Part shown: one piece after another, positions 8,704-16,973 of the stretch
How the letters are laid out: the number at the start of each line of letters is the position of its first letter
Numbering within the stretch: the stretch's first letter is position 1
Assembly (NCBI RefSeq): GCF_023227875.1
Contig: NZ_JALOCH010000013.1
Location: 11,865 to 75,864, forward strand
Length of the DNA stretch: 64,000 nucleotides
Source: Methanoregula sp.
GTDB lineage: Archaea; Halobacteriota; Methanomicrobia; Methanomicrobiales; Methanospirillaceae
Reading direction: 5' to 3'
Program-made: the position numbers and the translations under genes
The notes under the pieces: generated by a model
Told to the model about the DNA's origin: nothing
The model's database searches: none
What the model saw: the letters and a program-made list of their open reading frames with translations, nothing else

Positions 8704-9940
8704 TTTGGTGTTTACGATTATGGTCATCGGTGCAATCCTCTGTGCGGGATGTACCCAGCAAGTATCGCAATCAGAAAAAACAACTGCAAAACAGGATACA
8801 TCCACTCCGGGATACAAGACGGTAATTGACAGCCGGGGTGTGGCTGTACAGGTTCCCGCATCCCCGCAGCGGGTACTTGCCATCAGCGACGGGCTTATCG
8901 AGGGAATGATGGTTATTCTCGGGGAAGAGGACAAACAGGTGGGTGTTGGTTCGACCTGTGTCCAGCTTTCCTATAAATTCAATTATCCCCAGTCAGAGGG
9001 CCCGAACTTATCCTACCAGAATGGCATGAATACTGTCCGTTACCTCAATCCCCGGCTTGCAGACCTGACGCTTGTCGGCCAGTCCGGCCAAGCGATCAAT
9101 TATGAGACTGTTGCGGGCCTCAAGCCCGATGTCATCATCATGCGCCTCGGGGACTGCACCCTCCGCTACCCGAATGACGAGAAGATACCGAAGAGTATCG
9201 AAACGCTCAATTCCCTGGGCATCCCCCTGGTCATCATAAAGAGTCCTCATTTCTATGACAGCCCCAACATGAGTGGATTATCCGATGAGATCAAAATTAT
9301 CGGCTCGGTCTTCGGAAAAGAAGAACGGGCAACACAGACGGCACAGTACCTTGAAGAACAGGTCAATATGATTAAAAGCCGGACCCGTGACGTCCCTGAG
9401 GATAAGAAACCAACGGTGCTGATCCTCGGGCTCTCGCCCACCGCCCGGCAGGCGGGAGGGGCCGGCGTTGTATACGGCACTGATACCATCGAATCGTATT
9501 TCATCGAAGATATTGCAAACGCAAAGAATGCATATCAGGAAAACGCGTATTTCAAGACCATCAGTGCCGAGCAGATCCTGGCACTCAATCCTGATGTGAT
9601 TGTCCTTTCCACGGCATACGGGTACCACCCGGCCGAAGAGCTGTACAATGCTCCCTATTACCAGAACCTGAGGGAACTGAAAGCGGTCAAGGAGAAGCGT
9701 GTTTATTCCATGCCATACACTCCCTGCAACTGCGACCGAAGGCTCGAATATCCGCTTGATGTGATGGTAATTGCCAGGGGAGCATATCCGGACCGGTTCA
9801 GTGACATCAACTTCGGGCAATGGACCCTTGATTTCTACAAGAACCTGTATGGTGTCGATGAGACCGTTGCAAAAGAGATCCGGGAAAGCCAATGGTTTAG
9901 CTGGACGTCAAATGATTCTGTACAGGTATCATCAACCTGA
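8687..9940 (+). CDS. FecB-like substrate-binding lipoprotein (copy 3 of 3)
   Basis: This 417-residue lipoprotein has lipobox ILCAGC and the same binding-fold layout as its two tandem paralogues. The conserved Cys motifs appear as GSTC, LGDC and PCNC; the region after PCNC (RLEYPLDVMVIARGAYPDRF) is strongly conserved in all three. The C-terminus ends with a short Ser/Val tail not present in copies 1 and 2. A run of nine T follows the stop directly and may reduce read-through into the FmdE-like gene. The substrate is probably a metal chelate or tetrapyrrole, judged from the family; the sequence alone does not identify it. Confidence 0.9.
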   Translation: MQKKWLLVFTIMVIGAILCAGCTQQVSQSEKTTAKQDTSTPGYKTVIDSRGVAVQVPASPQRVLAISDGLIEGMMVILGEEDKQVGVGSTCVQLSYKFNYPQSEGPNLSYQNGMNTVRYLNPRLADLTLVGQSGQAINYETVAGLKPDVIIMRLGDCTLRYPNDEKIPKSIETLNSLGIPLVIIKSPHFYDSPNMSGLSDEIKIIGSVFGKEERATQTAQYLEEQVNMIKSRTRDVPEDKKPTVLILGLSPTARQAGGAGVVYGTDTIESYFIEDIANAKNAYQENAYFKTISAEQILALNPDVIVLSTAYGYHPAEELYNAPYYQNLRELKAVKEKRVYSMPYTPCNCDRRLEYPLDVMVIARGAYPDRFSDINFGQWTLDFYKNLYGVDETVAKEIRESQWFSWTSNDSVQVSST

Positions 9941-9949
9941 TTTTTTTTT
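9941..9949 (+). terminator. T9 run after the third FecB-like gene
   Basis: Nine consecutive T follow the TGA stop directly. Oligo-T tracts are the usual archaeal transcription stop signal, so some transcripts may end here before the FmdE-like gene. Confidence 0.4.
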
Positions 9950-9963
9950 ACAGGTCCGGAATT

Positions 9964-10395
9964 ATGAAAAACAAATCTCACAGGATCACCCCGTTTGAAA
10001 AGACGGAATATTCGGTACCTGATCTCATCAAATTCCACGGGCACCTGGGACCCTATATTGTCCTCGGTTATCGTATGGGAAGGTTTGCACGAAAACAGTT
10101 TGACAATTATCCCGATATGGATGCAGTTGTCCATTGCCCGGATAATCCTCCCACATCCTGTCTGGTGGACGGCATCCAGCTCGGCAGCGGGTGTTCGTAC
10201 GGGCGAAGAAAGATCTCGCTTGTGCATTCCAGCGATATCTTCTGTAATTTTATCAGTGAGGATAAAACACTGGTTCTTCGCCCGGTTACGATAACACTTC
10301 CCGCAGCAGATTCACCAACCTATTGGGAGGAGACCGAAGAGATTGCGCTCGCATTATATGATGCCCCGGATGAGAGCCTGTTTCATATTGTCTGA
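9964..10395 (+). CDS. FmdE-family protein
   Basis: The 143-residue protein matches the FmdE domain named after the molybdenum formylmethanofuran dehydrogenase operon: an N-terminal FHGHLGPYIVLGYRMG motif and a central CLVDGIQLGSGCSYG motif. The His and Cys residues in these motifs are thought to bind metal. FmdE itself has a zinc ribbon at the C-terminus, absent here, so this is the stand-alone domain. Domains of this type also occur beside metal ABC transporters, as here. The exact role is unknown; a cytoplasmic metal-handling partner for the FecBCD system is a reasonable guess. A weak ribosome binding site (CCGGAATT) precedes the ATG. Confidence 0.85.
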   Translation: MKNKSHRITPFEKTEYSVPDLIKFHGHLGPYIVLGYRMGRFARKQFDNYPDMDAVVHCPDNPPTSCLVDGIQLGSGCSYGRRKISLVHSSDIFCNFISEDKTLVLRPVTITLPAADSPTYWEETEEIALALYDAPDESLFHIV

Positions 10396-10499
10396 CTGTG
10401 GACAGAACAGTACAATTGATAAGCGAGATTATTCTAAAACAGTTCGGCAAAATTTGTGATTATTAATTTCTAACGCGGTTATGATGGCGATCACTAACC

Positions 10500-10508
10500 T
10501 TTTTTTTT
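10500..10508 (+). terminator. T9 run downstream of the FmdE-like gene
   Basis: Nine consecutive T about 105 bases after the FmdE-like stop fit an archaeal oligo-T terminator. No strong hairpin precedes it. Confidence 0.4.
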
Positions 10509-10679
10509 AGAGAATATCCCTTAATTCATCATGAACATGTAAAAATCTCGAATAGGTTCAGCATTTTTTTTGCAGGGAGAAGAGATCTTCCCCATGGAAT
10601 TGAGGTACCGCGAACATGCCCTTTTCATTGTGCAAATAAAAATACGTAATAAACCGTAGCACTGATAAACATAAAGATA

Positions 10680-10693
10680 ATACTCATGAGTAT
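10680..10693. promoter_or_regulatory. Perfect 14-bp palindrome before the exporter ATPase gene
   Basis: ATACTCATGAGTAT reads the same on both strands and lies 18 bases before the start codon of the ATPase gene, downstream of an AT-rich promoter-like stretch. Its position would let a bound dimeric repressor block transcription. The regulator is unknown. Confidence 0.4.
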
Positions 10694-10710
10694 CCCGACG
10701 GAGTTTTTTA

Positions 10711-11703
10711 ATGCCCCCCATTATTCAGACCTGTAATCTGACCAGAAGGTTTGGGTCAAACACTGCCGTTGACAATCTCAGCCTGACGATCGAGAGGGGG
10801 GAAGTGTTCGGTATTCTCGGGCCGAACGGTGCGGGAAAATCCACGCTGTTATCAATGCTCTGCACGATCCTCAAACCGACTTCCGGGACTGCAACCGTTA
10901 ATGGCTTCGATATACTCCGGCAACATCACGAGGTACGAAAATCAATTGGCATCGTTTTCCAGGACCCGAGCGTTGACGCGGATATGACCGGACTTGAGAA
11001 CCTCCAGATGCATGCAGACCTGTACAATGTCCCTGTCTCCGAGGTAGATACACGGATAAAATCGGTGCTGGCACTGGTGCAGCTTGAAGACCGGGCCGGA
11101 GATTTCCTGTCCACCTACTCCGGGGGAATGCGGAGAAGACTTGAGATTGCCCGGGGCCTTCTTCATTATCCAAAAGTGCTCTTCCTTGACGAACCGACCA
11201 TCGGCCTCGATCCGCAGAGCCGGGAACACATGTGGGATCATATCCGTATGCTGAAGAAAAGGGAGGACATGACAATCATCCTCACCACTCACTATATGGA
11301 AGAGGCCGACCGGCTCTGCGACCGCGTTGCCATCATCGATCATGGGAAGATCGTGGCCCTCGACCAGCCCTCTGTGCTGAAGAACGGGCTTGGCGGAGAT
11401 ACCATCATCCTTGGCACAAAAGACGGGCAGGCACTCTACGACCTGTTCCTCAAAACCAAGGTGTCGGATAACGTGCAGGTCCATAACGGCGAAGTCCGGG
11501 TCATGGTTGCCAGTGCCAATATCATTCTTCCAAGAATTATGGAACAGGTATCAGCAGCCAGAATTCATATCGAATATATCTATCTCAACCATCCCGACAT
11601 GAATGACGTGTTCATCCATTATACCGGTAAGGATTTGAGGCACGAACAGGCCCATGGGCACATCGGAAAGATGGCCATGATGCGAAGAAGGAGGGTGCGA
11701 TGA
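10711..11703 (+). CDS. ABC exporter ATPase (DrrA/CcmA type)
   Basis: The 330-residue ATPase has Walker A GPNGAGKST, the signature YSGGMRRRLEIARGL, Walker B VLFLDEPTIGLDP and the switch His in TTHYMEEADRL. The YSGGMRR signature and the C-terminal extension of about 100 residues are typical of DrrA-type ATPases that drive ABC-2 exporters. GGAG lies 7 bases before the ATG. The stop overlaps the permease start by ATGA, so the pair forms one transporter. The cargo is unknown; its location next to FecB and Opp importers makes export of a metal-binding compound, or of excess metal complex, an open possibility. Confidence 0.9.
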   Translation: MPPIIQTCNLTRRFGSNTAVDNLSLTIERGEVFGILGPNGAGKSTLLSMLCTILKPTSGTATVNGFDILRQHHEVRKSIGIVFQDPSVDADMTGLENLQMHADLYNVPVSEVDTRIKSVLALVQLEDRAGDFLSTYSGGMRRRLEIARGLLHYPKVLFLDEPTIGLDPQSREHMWDHIRMLKKREDMTIILTTHYMEEADRLCDRVAIIDHGKIVALDQPSVLKNGLGGDTIILGTKDGQALYDLFLKTKVSDNVQVHNGEVRVMVASANIILPRIMEQVSAARIHIEYIYLNHPDMNDVFIHYTGKDLRHEQAHGHIGKMAMMRRRRVR

Positions 11704-12455
11704 GCGAGCTGCGGGGGATCTATACGCTCTGGCTCCGGGAAGTGAAAAAGTTCCTGCGGGAGAAACCGCGCCTTCTCAACGCGTTCTGCCAGCCACTATT
11801 GTGGTTGTTCATTTTCGGTACCGGTATGCGGTTTACAGCAGGGATGCCGGGGATCAATTACCAGGAGTTCATCTTCCCGGGCCTTGTCTGCCAGGCAATG
11901 CTCTTCACGGCAATGTTCATGGGAATTTCGGTTATCTGGGACCGTGAATTCGGATTTCTCAAGGAGATCCTGGTCTCCCCGATATCCCGGACCTCCATCT
12001 TTTTTGGAAAGATGATTGGGGCGAGCACGGATGTGATGCTCCAGGGAATTATCATCTTCCCGTTTGCGTTTCTCATTGGTGCCCACATGAATTTCGTCAT
12101 TTTTCTTGAGGCGCTGCCGATCATGCTCCTGATCACATTCGGCCTTGTCTGTATCGGGCTCACGTTTGCCAGCGTAATGAAAAGTTTCGAAGGGTTCGGG
12201 CTCATCCAGACGTTCATCAACCTGCCGATGTTCTTTTTGAGTGGCGCGCTCTTCCCCCTCACCAATGTGCCGCAATGGCTCCTGTGGGTCAGTTATTTAA
12301 ATCCGCTCACATACGGGGTCGATGCACTCAGGACGGTTATGATGGGATATGCATGGACACCCCTGTTTCCGCTATATTTCAGTATCTCGGTGTTGCTTGT
12401 ATTCGATGTGATCATGTTCACCGTGGGGACGTATGCATTCAGCCGGACGGAATAA
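11700..12455 (+). CDS. ABC-2 type exporter permease
   Basis: This 251-residue membrane protein is the partner of the ATPase that overlaps it by 4 bases. It begins with a cytoplasmic helix (LWLREVKKFLREKPRL) and has about six membrane segments, including the ABC-2 family motif NLPMFFLSGALFPLTNVPQ and then LNPLTYGVDALR near the C-terminus. That motif is typical of DrrB/NodJ-like exporters. A T8 run follows the stop. Confidence 0.9.
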   Translation: MSELRGIYTLWLREVKKFLREKPRLLNAFCQPLLWLFIFGTGMRFTAGMPGINYQEFIFPGLVCQAMLFTAMFMGISVIWDREFGFLKEILVSPISRTSIFFGKMIGASTDVMLQGIIIFPFAFLIGAHMNFVIFLEALPIMLLITFGLVCIGLTFASVMKSFEGFGLIQTFINLPMFFLSGALFPLTNVPQWLLWVSYLNPLTYGVDALRTVMMGYAWTPLFPLYFSISVLLVFDVIMFTVGTYAFSRTE

Positions 12456-12456
12456 C

Positions 12457-12464
12457 TTTTTTTT
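12457..12464 (+). terminator. T8 run after the exporter permease gene
   Basis: Eight T directly follow the permease stop codon region, at the convergent boundary with the minus-strand methyltransferase. It fits an archaeal oligo-T terminator. Confidence 0.4.
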
Positions 12465-12570
12465 AATCATGACAAAAACGCATGCAGTACAACACGGGAA
12501 AAATGTGTCTGAAGATTTACGAGGCGGGTTATTCCCGGGTATCAACCGGATCACCTTTTTTGAACCGTTC

Positions 12571-13443
12571 TTAGCTGGGACTATGGTCTCTCATGTCCCA
12601 GACCATCATTCCCGTCGTAGCAACAGACTCCGAATAATATTTCCCGTCCTTTGACCGGGTGAGGATAAACTCGTGTATCTGGTTTCTCATCGCTGTATCG
12701 ATATCTTTCGTTGCACTGAAAAAGCCAACAATGCTGTTGACCATCTCATCAACGGTCTCATCACCATGCTGGACCTCCTGCCGCAGAGTCACGGTTGGCC
12801 GGTATCCTTTCAGGTACAGGTCCATGAAGGGAAGATAGAATCCATGCGAACCTTCCCGGAACTCCTGGTTGAACAGAGTACGGTACAACTCATTGAATGC
12901 CGGGTCCCTTTTCCGGTCCACCCATCCGCTGTAGAAACATATCCCCCGTGATGCCTCCAGCATAAGATTGAATGCATCGGGAGTCTGGACGGCCGGTGTC
13001 ATGGATGCGATGACCAGATCAAATTTTTTACAGAATCCTTCCGCATCAAGATCGATCTTGTCCCAGGATGCCAGCACTGTCCGGGTTAAGATGACGTTCT
13101 CGTCTTCAGCCCGTTGGTTCAGTCTTTTCAACATCTCTGCAGAAAAATCGACAACAGTCACCCGTGCACCCATTTTTGCCAGCGGAATTGCCAGGGCACC
13201 GGTGCCTGCGCCAATGTCGAGCACTTCTGCACCTGCAAGGTCAAGACCGGTTGAGTTGATAAGATCAAGGACGGTTTTTAGTTTTTTCTCCCGCCGGCCG
13301 TCAGTCATGTTCCGCCCGAAACTCTCCGCCTTGTTATCCCAGAACCCGACCTGCATCGGTCCGCGGTCCTTTGCCGGTAGTGTTGCCTTATGCCAGAATT
13401 CTTCCCAGTACCTGCTGTTCTTGTCGTGTGATGTGTCAGTCAT
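12571..13443 (-). CDS. Class I SAM methyltransferase, transporter-associated subfamily (copy 2)
   Basis: The 290-residue protein has SAM motif LDIGAGTG at residues 75-82 and VTVVDFSAEML after it. It is most like the protein at 17957: both contain DLVIASMTP, a YSG motif followed by R, a PFMxLYxxGxxP segment and a final GMMVW. It is the last gene of the minus-strand operon that starts with the binding protein at 20462. The ATG at 13443 is chosen over an upstream GTG because GGACGTGA sits just before it and it avoids overlap with the preceding gene. The substrate is unknown. Confidence 0.82.
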   Translation of the reverse strand: MTDTSHDKNSRYWEEFWHKATLPAKDRGPMQVGFWDNKAESFGRNMTDGRREKKLKTVLDLINSTGLDLAGAEVLDIGAGTGALAIPLAKMGARVTVVDFSAEMLKRLNQRAEDENVILTRTVLASWDKIDLDAEGFCKKFDLVIASMTPAVQTPDAFNLMLEASRGICFYSGWVDRKRDPAFNELYRTLFNQEFREGSHGFYLPFMDLYLKGYRPTVTLRQEVQHGDETVDEMVNSIVGFFSATKDIDTAMRNQIHEFILTRSKDGKYYSESVATTGMMVWDMRDHSPS

Positions 13444-13447
13444 GGAT

Positions 13448-14269
13448 TCACGTCCTTGCACAGGGTTTCAATGCACGTGCATACAGCGTGACATTCCCGG
13501 ACCCTGTCAAACCGGAATGCTGTCGCCGTTTCAGTTCTTCGGCGATCTCTGTTCTGATCGTTTCCTTCATGTCGTCCGGGAGGTTATCCGTGATCCCCCG
13601 AAGCCTGCCTCTCTTATCGTAATGCCGGATGATCTCATCCGGCGAACCATAGTGTCGCGTGATGACCCGAGGTTCAACCGAAACACCAGTAAAACCGGCG
13701 TCTGTCAGCAGACCAGACAGCTCCTGAGCTGTGACCCGTTTCATCCCGCCGGTGTGTGCAGTACCGCGGGGGAGATTGTGCCGGGAAAGGATGGTATCAT
13801 TGATATCTCTCATCGTATCCGGACTTCCCTTATCACGGGTGGTCATCCCGACCGTTCCACCCGGTTTCAGCACCCGTAAGACCTCGGTAAGGGCAGATTT
13901 CTTGTCATCAATCCAGTGGAATGAGGAGCAGAAGTATGCAAAACCAACAGAACCGGTTGCCACTGCACTCATGTTCTCTGCCTGCCCGACAAGAAAACCA
14001 GAATTGCCTTTGGGCAACTGGGAGAACTTTGCCTGTGCAAGAGCGATACGGTGCGAGGAGGGATCGATTCCCATGATACGACCATAGGGCCCGATAATCC
14101 CTGCCACATGGACCGCCATCCGGCCGGTCCCGCAACCGACATCGAGCACAGTGTCACCTTTATCGATCCCCATCATCCCTATCAGTATCCTACCTTTTTC
14201 GAACTGGTGGTCGCAGTTCTGATCGTAGTGTCCGGCAATCTCCGGTGTATCCCAGTCAATCCCGCTCAT
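13448..14269 (-). CDS. UbiE-like class I SAM methyltransferase
   Basis: The 273-residue protein has SAM motif VLDVGCGTG at residues 41-49, an FHWID motif after the fourth strand, and VLRVLKPGGTVGMTTRD. This is the methyltransferase type 11/UbiE pattern, acting on small molecules. It differs from the subfamily of its two operon mates at 12571 and 17957. Its start overlaps the stop of the Opp ATPase fusion by 4 bases, and its stop lies 4 bases before the next methyltransferase, so it is translationally coupled on both sides. The substrate is unknown. Confidence 0.82.
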   Translation of the reverse strand: MSGIDWDTPEIAGHYDQNCDHQFEKGRILIGMMGIDKGDTVLDVGCGTGRMAVHVAGIIGPYGRIMGIDPSSHRIALAQAKFSQLPKGNSGFLVGQAENMSAVATGSVGFAYFCSSFHWIDDKKSALTEVLRVLKPGGTVGMTTRDKGSPDTMRDINDTILSRHNLPRGTAHTGGMKRVTAQELSGLLTDAGFTGVSVEPRVITRHYGSPDEIIRHYDKRGRLRGITDNLPDDMKETIRTEIAEELKRRQHSGLTGSGNVTLYARALKPCART

Positions 14270-16050
14270 ACATTCGCATCTCCAGGATAATGCTGAGATT
14301 CATCTCTCAGGAAATCATGTTCCCCGTTGGTGTGTTCATGACAGCAGAGCCCGATCCGTGAACCTACCAGCCGTTTGGTATACTCATCAGACGGGGTGAG
14401 CATCACATCATGGGCATTGCCGGTCTCAACGATCTTCCCGTCGTTCAGGACGGCGATCCGGTCAGCAATCTTCAGGGTCAGTGTAAGGTCATGGGAGATG
14501 GAGATCATGGCAAAACCACGCCGGTTCTGAAGTCCCTTGAGAAGGCGCATCACGTTTGCTGCTGTTGAAACATCCAGTGCGGAGGTTATCTCATCTGCGA
14601 TGAGCAGTTTTGGCTGCATAACCACGGCCCGGGCCAGGGCAACCCGCTGCCTCTGGCCCCCGCTCAACTCGCCACAGTACTTTTTTAGAAACATACCTGT
14701 TGAGGGGAGTCTCACCAGTTCGAGTGCTTCTCTTGCCATGTTCAGCCGCTCTTCCGGGCTGCCGATACGGTTGATGTCAAGCGGCTCCCTTACCGCATCG
14801 AGAACGGTGAACCGGTTGCTGGTGGAGCTGAATGGATCCTGAAAAACGATCTGGACACCTTTGAAGTGGTCTCCCATGGTTCCTCCCTGTACGTTCCCGT
14901 TCATGAACCGTACACTCCCCTTGTCAGGGTTGATAATCCCGGCAAGGATATGGGCCAGGGTGGACTTGCCGGAACCGGTCTGGCCGACAATCGATAAAAC
15001 TTCTCCTTCATAGACCTCGATATTCACCCCATTCACAGCATGCAGTGCCTTCCCGTCAGGCAACTGGTAACTGAACCGGAGGTCTTCTGCTTTCAAGAGC
15101 ATTGCAATCCCGCCACGGTGACATGCAATCTCGCGGCTTTCCCCACACGGCTGCAGGAGGGGGGGATTCTTCCTGCAGATATCGATAGATTGCGTGCAAC
15201 GGGAGTTGAACGGGCAGCCTTTATGACGGTCACCAACAGGAGAGTCCCCCGGTATTCCCCACAGGTCCTTGTAAATAAAAATATCCGGCGTGGCATGAAC
15301 CAGGCCCCGGGTGTACGGGTGGCGGGGCCCGTTGAGGATATCCCTCGTAAGCCCGGCCTCGACAACCCGCCCTGCATAGAGGACAAGTAGCCGGGATGCA
15401 AGAGAGGAGACGAACGTGATGTCGTGAGATATCACGATCATGCTGTACCCACGGGTCTTCTGCAGGTCGACAAGGAGATCGCGGATCTCCTTTCGTGTAA
15501 ATGCATCGAGGGCGGAGGTCACTTCATCAAGAATGAGAAGCCGCGGATTGCAGGCAAGTGCCATGGCAAGCAATGCCCGCTGCCGCATGCCTCCGGAGAG
15601 CTGGTGGGGATAAACGTCCATCCAGGCTTCATCAAGGCCAACCAGTAAAAAGAGATCTGCACACCGTGCCCGTGCCTCATTCACAGAAACCATTCCATGA
15701 CGGATCATCGGTTCGATAACCTGGTCTGCAATGGTCATCACCGGGTTCAGGACCTCAAGGCTGTTCTGGAACACGATGGCAATCTCTTTCCACCGGATTT
15801 TATCCAATTCAGTTTCCGGAAGCAGCGCAAGATCCGTTCCATCAAAGAAGACCGTACCGGAAACACTGGCGCTGTCCGCAAGAAGACGCATGATACTGAT
15901 GGCAATAGTGGTTTTCCCACTGCCGGACTCTCCCACAATGCCGAGGATCTCGCCCGGCTCGATATTGAACGAGACTCCGTCAACGGCATTCACCGTATGG
16001 CCGTCGGTATGATACTGGCATTTCAGGTCATTAACTGCAAGAAGTATCAT
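14266..16050 (-). CDS. Fused OppD-OppF (Nik/Dpp-type) ABC ATPase
   Basis: This 594-residue protein joins two complete ABC ATPase domains. Domain 1 has Walker A GESGSGKT at 40-47, signature LSGGMRQRALL, Walker B LLILDEVTSALD and an Opp-type C-terminal Cys cluster (GCPFNSRCTQSIDIC). Domain 2 starts near residue 316 with VGQTGSGKST, LSGGQRQRVAL and LLIADEITSALD. In most systems these are separate DppD and DppF proteins. Both Walker B motifs carry V or I where Pro is usual. It powers the permease pair at 16050-17960, with which it overlaps by 1 base. Nickel or metal-chelate import is likely from context; peptides cannot be excluded. Confidence 0.92.
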   Translation of the reverse strand: MILLAVNDLKCQYHTDGHTVNAVDGVSFNIEPGEILGIVGESGSGKTTIAISIMRLLADSASVSGTVFFDGTDLALLPETELDKIRWKEIAIVFQNSLEVLNPVMTIADQVIEPMIRHGMVSVNEARARCADLFLLVGLDEAWMDVYPHQLSGGMRQRALLAMALACNPRLLILDEVTSALDAFTRKEIRDLLVDLQKTRGYSMIVISHDITFVSSLASRLLVLYAGRVVEAGLTRDILNGPRHPYTRGLVHATPDIFIYKDLWGIPGDSPVGDRHKGCPFNSRCTQSIDICRKNPPLLQPCGESREIACHRGGIAMLLKAEDLRFSYQLPDGKALHAVNGVNIEVYEGEVLSIVGQTGSGKSTLAHILAGIINPDKGSVRFMNGNVQGGTMGDHFKGVQIVFQDPFSSTSNRFTVLDAVREPLDINRIGSPEERLNMAREALELVRLPSTGMFLKKYCGELSGGQRQRVALARAVVMQPKLLIADEITSALDVSTAANVMRLLKGLQNRRGFAMISISHDLTLTLKIADRIAVLNDGKIVETGNAHDVMLTPSDEYTKRLVGSRIGLCCHEHTNGEHDFLRDESQHYPGDANV

Positions 16051-16964
16051 TATACCCCTCCATTCTTTCTGAGCCGGGGGTCCAGTACCTGTTCAAGGTC
16101 CCGGCCTATGAACGCCAGACTGAGGACGAGAAAAACCAGCGCCACCAGCGGCGGAATGAGCCACCACTGCCAGAACGAGGTGAAGTATATTGCCTTGAAA
16201 CTGGTTGCATAATACAGCATCATTCCCCAGCTCTTCGAGGTCGGATCTCCCAACCCGAGGAATGCCAGCCCGGTCTCTGCCACGATTGCATATGAGGTGA
16301 TGGAGATGATAAGGACAAAGAGGATAGGGAGCATTTCCGGCAGGATATGCCGCCGGAGGATATAGACTGGTGTGCCCCCGAAGTTTTTCGCTGCTATGAT
16401 GTAGGTGTTGTCCCGTATAGCGAGAGTCTGGGATCGGGCAACCCGTGCCGGTTTTGCCCAGCTGAACAGGACAAGAACACAGATGACATTGAGAATGCTC
16501 GGGCCCATGAACGCAGAGATGACGATGAGAAGGGGAAAACTGGGCAGGGCCATGAGGACATCGACGGTCCGCATCAGCAGCTGGTCTGTTGGCCCGCCAA
16601 GATACCCTGCCAGTATCCCGAGTGCTCCCCCGCCAAGCCCTGCAATACATGCAACTGAAAGACCGATGACAAGGCTCATCCGTGCACCATAACAAATCTG
16701 GGACCAGATATCCATGCCCAGTTCATCGGTACCGAGCAGGTGGGTAGGTCCCGGGGGCTCAAGAGAACTGCCCGTGATCTTATCCGGGAGATATACAGAC
16801 AGGACCGGAGCAAAAAGAGCAACCATAAAAATCAGGATGACCCCGCACAACGCGATCTTGCCCTCTATACTGAACAGGGTGAATATGTATTTGGAACGGT
16901 CGATGTAATTCTGCAGGAATGATATGTCGAATGGCCGGTTTATTGGAAGAGATTCAGAATGCAT
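16050..16964 (-). CDS. OppC/NikC-type ABC permease
   Basis: The 304-residue membrane protein is a DppC/NikC-type permease: the typical N-terminal cytoplasmic part and first membrane helix, the LLGTDELGMDIWSQICYGARMSL motif region (residues roughly 80-105), and the EAA loop around AAKNFGGTPVYILRRHILPE. The ATG at 16964 is preferred over the GTG at 16973 because AGGTGATC, an excellent archaeal ribosome binding site, lies immediately before it. It pairs with the OppB-like protein at 16974. Confidence 0.93.
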   Translation of the reverse strand: MHSESLPINRPFDISFLQNYIDRSKYIFTLFSIEGKIALCGVILIFMVALFAPVLSVYLPDKITGSSLEPPGPTHLLGTDELGMDIWSQICYGARMSLVIGLSVACIAGLGGGALGILAGYLGGPTDQLLMRTVDVLMALPSFPLLIVISAFMGPSILNVICVLVLFSWAKPARVARSQTLAIRDNTYIIAAKNFGGTPVYILRRHILPEMLPILFVLIISITSYAIVAETGLAFLGLGDPTSKSWGMMLYYATSFKAIYFTSFWQWWLIPPLVALVFLVLSLAFIGRDLEQVLDPRLRKNGGV

Positions 16965-16973
16965 CAGGATCAC

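Larger units (their letters stand above)
10396..10710. other. Intergenic region with T-run and palindrome
   Basis: This region separates the FmdE-like gene from the ABC exporter pair. It holds a T9 run at 10500-10508 (probable terminator of the upstream operon) and an AT-rich promoter-like stretch ending in a 14-bp perfect palindrome at 10680-10693. No additional gene is apparent. Confidence 0.5.
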
